From NCBI GenBank assembly GCA_965200115.1, contig OZ241336.1:3038001-3102000 (forward strand): DNA of 64,000 nucleotides. The letters are read 5' to 3'. Origin of the DNA: JAPOUP01 sp026708635 (GTDB lineage: Bacteria; Pseudomonadota; Alphaproteobacteria; Rhodobacterales; Rhodobacteraceae). The translations under genes and the position numbers were made by a program. Positions 62,273 to 64,000 of this stretch are shown piece by piece. Every line of letters starts with the position of its first letter. The stretch's first letter is position 1. Below the pieces are notes generated by a model, which searched no databases, was not told the origin of the DNA, and saw only the letters and a program-made list of their open reading frames with translations.

Positions 62273-62689
62273 CGCCGTCACCCGCGTTCCAGTCCGGCTG
62301 GTGCCGGGCCGTTGCGACGATCTCACAGATGGAAGAAAGCCCCGCCTGTTCGCCAGATTCGGGGAACTACCCCTTACCGAGTACGGCAGGCTGTTATATT
62401 CGGCGGGCGACCCGGCATAGCGGGTCTGTGAAAATCGTCGCGGGGATGACATTAGAGGAAAGCGCGAAGATGTAAAGCTTGGATTTTTTCGTGAAACCGA
62501 GAAAGCGTTACGTTTATGTCACCTGTTGTGTTGCGTTTTTGTCTCGTTTGCGTGACGTATACGTCATATGTTGCAGAAACACTACATGTTGATAAAAAAA
62601 TAATTCCAGTACCTTCCATAGTACCTCTCTCCGTCTAGATTCGGGTCCGCGAGGCCGTCGAGTCTCGCGAAACCAAACGGAGAATGACA
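62273..62689 (+). promoter_or_regulatory. AT-rich porin promoter region
   Basis: Unlike the rest of the window, 62455-62640 is AT-rich, with runs of T and A (for example seven A at about 62593-62599). It separates the XRE gene and the porin and includes a 14-bp palindrome. The GGAG at about 62679 serves the porin ATG. No small gene was recognised. Strong promoter activity is expected for a major porin. Confidence 0.55.
62553..62566. promoter_or_regulatory. 14-bp perfect palindrome TGACGTATACGTCA
   Basis: A fully symmetric site 124 bp upstream of the porin ATG. It looks like a dimeric regulator operator made of two TGACGT halves. The regulator is unknown; the divergent XRE protein is the nearest candidate. 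Confidence 0.55.
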
Positions 62690-64000
62690 ATGAAAAGAGT
62701 ACTTCTCGCCACGACCGCGCTGGGAATGAGCGCCGGCGTGGCCATTGCCGACGTCACCCTCAGCGGCGCGGCCGACATGGGTATCGCCGGTTCCAAGGAC
62801 GACAGCGTACGGTTCCACACCGACATAGACGTCACCTTCACCCTGTCGGGCGAGACCGACGGCGGCGTGACGTTCGGCTCCGCCATCGACATCGACGAGG
62901 CCAGCGACGACCTGAAGAGGAACGACGCGGGAACCCAGACGGTTGACCACGCGACCCAGAAGGACGACGAGCACGGCGGAATCGCGGTCTTCATCGAGGA
63001 CGCGGACGGCTTCGGCAAGCTGACGCTGGGAGACGCCAACGGCGCGGTCGCCGCCGTGGTCTCCGACGCCAGGGGCGCGGGTCCGGGGTCCATCGGCGAC
63101 AACCACGAGCACGGAGGCTCCAGCGGCAACGACGGTCTGGACGGCAAGCACGACGGCCAGATCCTGCTCTGGGAACGCGCCATCGGCTCCGGTTTCTCGG
63201 CGGCCGCCTCGGTCGAGCTGAGCGACGACATCGACGGAAAGCCCGGAGGCAACACGCACGATCCCATCATCGGCATTGGCGGCAAGTACTCCATGGCGAT
63301 GGGCATGGGGACGCTCGGTCTCGGCCTCGGCTACCAGATGGGCAGCTTCGACCACGCGATCGGCAGGAGCGTCGGGGAAACGAGGCGGGAGGCCGGACTG
63401 ACGGGCAACGCCGCGCTTCCGGGAACGACGCTGACGGCCGCGCAGGCCGCTCAGGTCAAGGCGGCGAACGTTACGCCGCTCTGGGGCCGCGCCTCCGGCG
63501 TGACAACCGGGCACGACGGCGAGGTCGAGGGTACCGTGGTCGCGGGAAGCGTCTCGCTTGACTTCGGCAACGGCGGCGACGGGATCAAGATCGTGGCCGA
63601 CGCGTCCGTGATGGAAGCCGATGGAGACCACAGGGCCAGCGCGACCGCTCCGGTCAGGAGCGCCGACGTCGAGGCCACCCATATCGGACTGGGCCTCGGC
63701 TACACGGTCGGCGCGATTTCCGTCGGAATCAACGTGGGCTCGAACGTGACGGAGTCAACCTATGACCCGAACGGCGCTGTCGCCAACGACCAGACCGTGA
63801 TCGAGAAGACCGTCAACGGCGTCGGGTTCAGCGCGGCGTACGATCTCGGCGGCGGCGCGGAACTCCAGTTCGGCATCGGAAGTTCCGAGACGGAGAACGA
63901 CTACGCGTACGGCGGCGGGGCGAGCGGTAATTTCGGAACCGGCGCGACCTCCAGTTCGATCACCGACGACACCTCCTCCGACACGAACTCGTGGTCGCTC
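62690..64000 (+). CDS. Outer-membrane porin, Rhodobacter type, 3' end beyond window
   Basis: An open frame of 437 codons to the last base. MKRVLLATTALGMSAGVAIAD is a signal peptide (cleavage after AIA), then VTLSGAADMGIAGSKDD and alternating beta strands rich in Gly, Asp and aromatic residues, typical of general porins of Rhodobacterales (MKKVLLATTAL...ADVTLSG-A). Codon use is strongly biased to GAC, GGC, ATC and AAC, as in highly expressed genes. Several Asp/Gly/His-rich inserts (for example 95-175) probably form long loops. ATG 62684 is two codons upstream; GGAG favours 62690. Confidence 0.9.
   Translation, partial: MKRVLLATTALGMSAGVAIADVTLSGAADMGIAGSKDDSVRFHTDIDVTFTLSGETDGGVTFGSAIDIDEASDDLKRNDAGTQTVDHATQKDDEHGGIAVFIEDADGFGKLTLGDANGAVAAVVSDARGAGPGSIGDNHEHGGSSGNDGLDGKHDGQILLWERAIGSGFSAAASVELSDDIDGKPGGNTHDPIIGIGGKYSMAMGMGTLGLGLGYQMGSFDHAIGRSVGETRREAGLTGNAALPGTTLTAAQAAQVKAANVTPLWGRASGVTTGHDGEVEGTVVAGSVSLDFGNGGDGIKIVADASVMEADGDHRASATAPVRSADVEATHIGLGLGYTVGAISVGINVGSNVTESTYDPNGAVANDQTVIEKTVNGVGFSAAYDLGGGAELQFGIGSSETENDYAYGGGASGNFGTGATSSSITDDTSSDTNSWSL

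Overview
This 64 kb window is high-GC chromosomal DNA from an alphaproteobacterium, most likely of the Rhodobacterales (Paracoccaceae/Roseobacteraceae type). The evidence is the phaZ/phaC-phaP-phaR polyhydroxyalkanoate locus, an RpoH carrying the RpoH box, the divergent DUF6476/rluD pair, the pcm-tolC pair, DUF3572 and DUF6280-like small proteins, and a Rhodobacter-type porin. Coding density is low for this group. Many gaps of 300-1300 bp hold no intact gene, and several contain identifiable relics (Tn3 transposase, IS110-like transposase, broken toxin genes), so the genome seems to be accumulating pseudogenes.

Layout. 1-2.2 kb: end of an unknown gene, a short-chain dehydrogenase, and a HigB/HigA-type pair beside a Tn3 transposase relic. 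3.5-8.2 kb: PHA storage locus (depolymerase, synthase, phasin, PhaR) with PhaR-like operator palindromes. 8.5-20 kb: cytochrome P450, rluD, rpoH, tRNA-Cys, pcm, tolC, cobQ, a membrane protein, efp and ygfZ. 20.4-34 kb: glycosyltransferase, ABC exporter, class V aminotransferase, valS, a CUT2 sugar ABC transporter, HAD and HIT enzymes. 34.6-35.7 kb: an HTH antitoxin whose PIN-domain toxin is interrupted by a nonsense codon. 36-44.9 kb: periplasmic sorbosone-type dehydrogenase plus dihaem cytochrome c, a cupin and a RACo-type corrinoid activator, an aspartic protease, an ABC-F ATPase, ndk and a P1 peptidase.

45.1-58.8 kb is the most unusual part: a two-armed catabolic cluster around a MarR regulator. 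The right arm encodes a 2,5-dihydroxypyridine dioxygenase-like (NicX-like) enzyme, an alpha/beta hydrolase like the N-formylmaleamate deformylase NicD, an acyl-CoA dehydrogenase, an acyl-CoA ligase and a complete TRAP transporter, with the enzyme genes overlapping. The left arm encodes a P450, a VOC-fold dioxygenase-like protein and an MhpA-like FAD monooxygenase. The left operon has been split by a 1,795-bp toxin-antitoxin island flanked by two 379-bp direct repeats that differ at one base. Each repeat carries the P450/VOC junction, so one intact copy of each gene survives. At the left junction the start of a VapC-like toxin is fused in frame to the duplicated P450 tail. The monooxygenase has no ATG, GTG or TTG start that would keep its FAD motif; only AUA fits.

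58.9-64 kb: a copper-type P1B ATPase, an XRE regulator and the start of a major porin preceded by an AT-rich promoter region with a 14-bp palindrome.

Functional names come from motifs and remembered family sequences; no database search was run. The substrate of the catabolic cluster is an inference.
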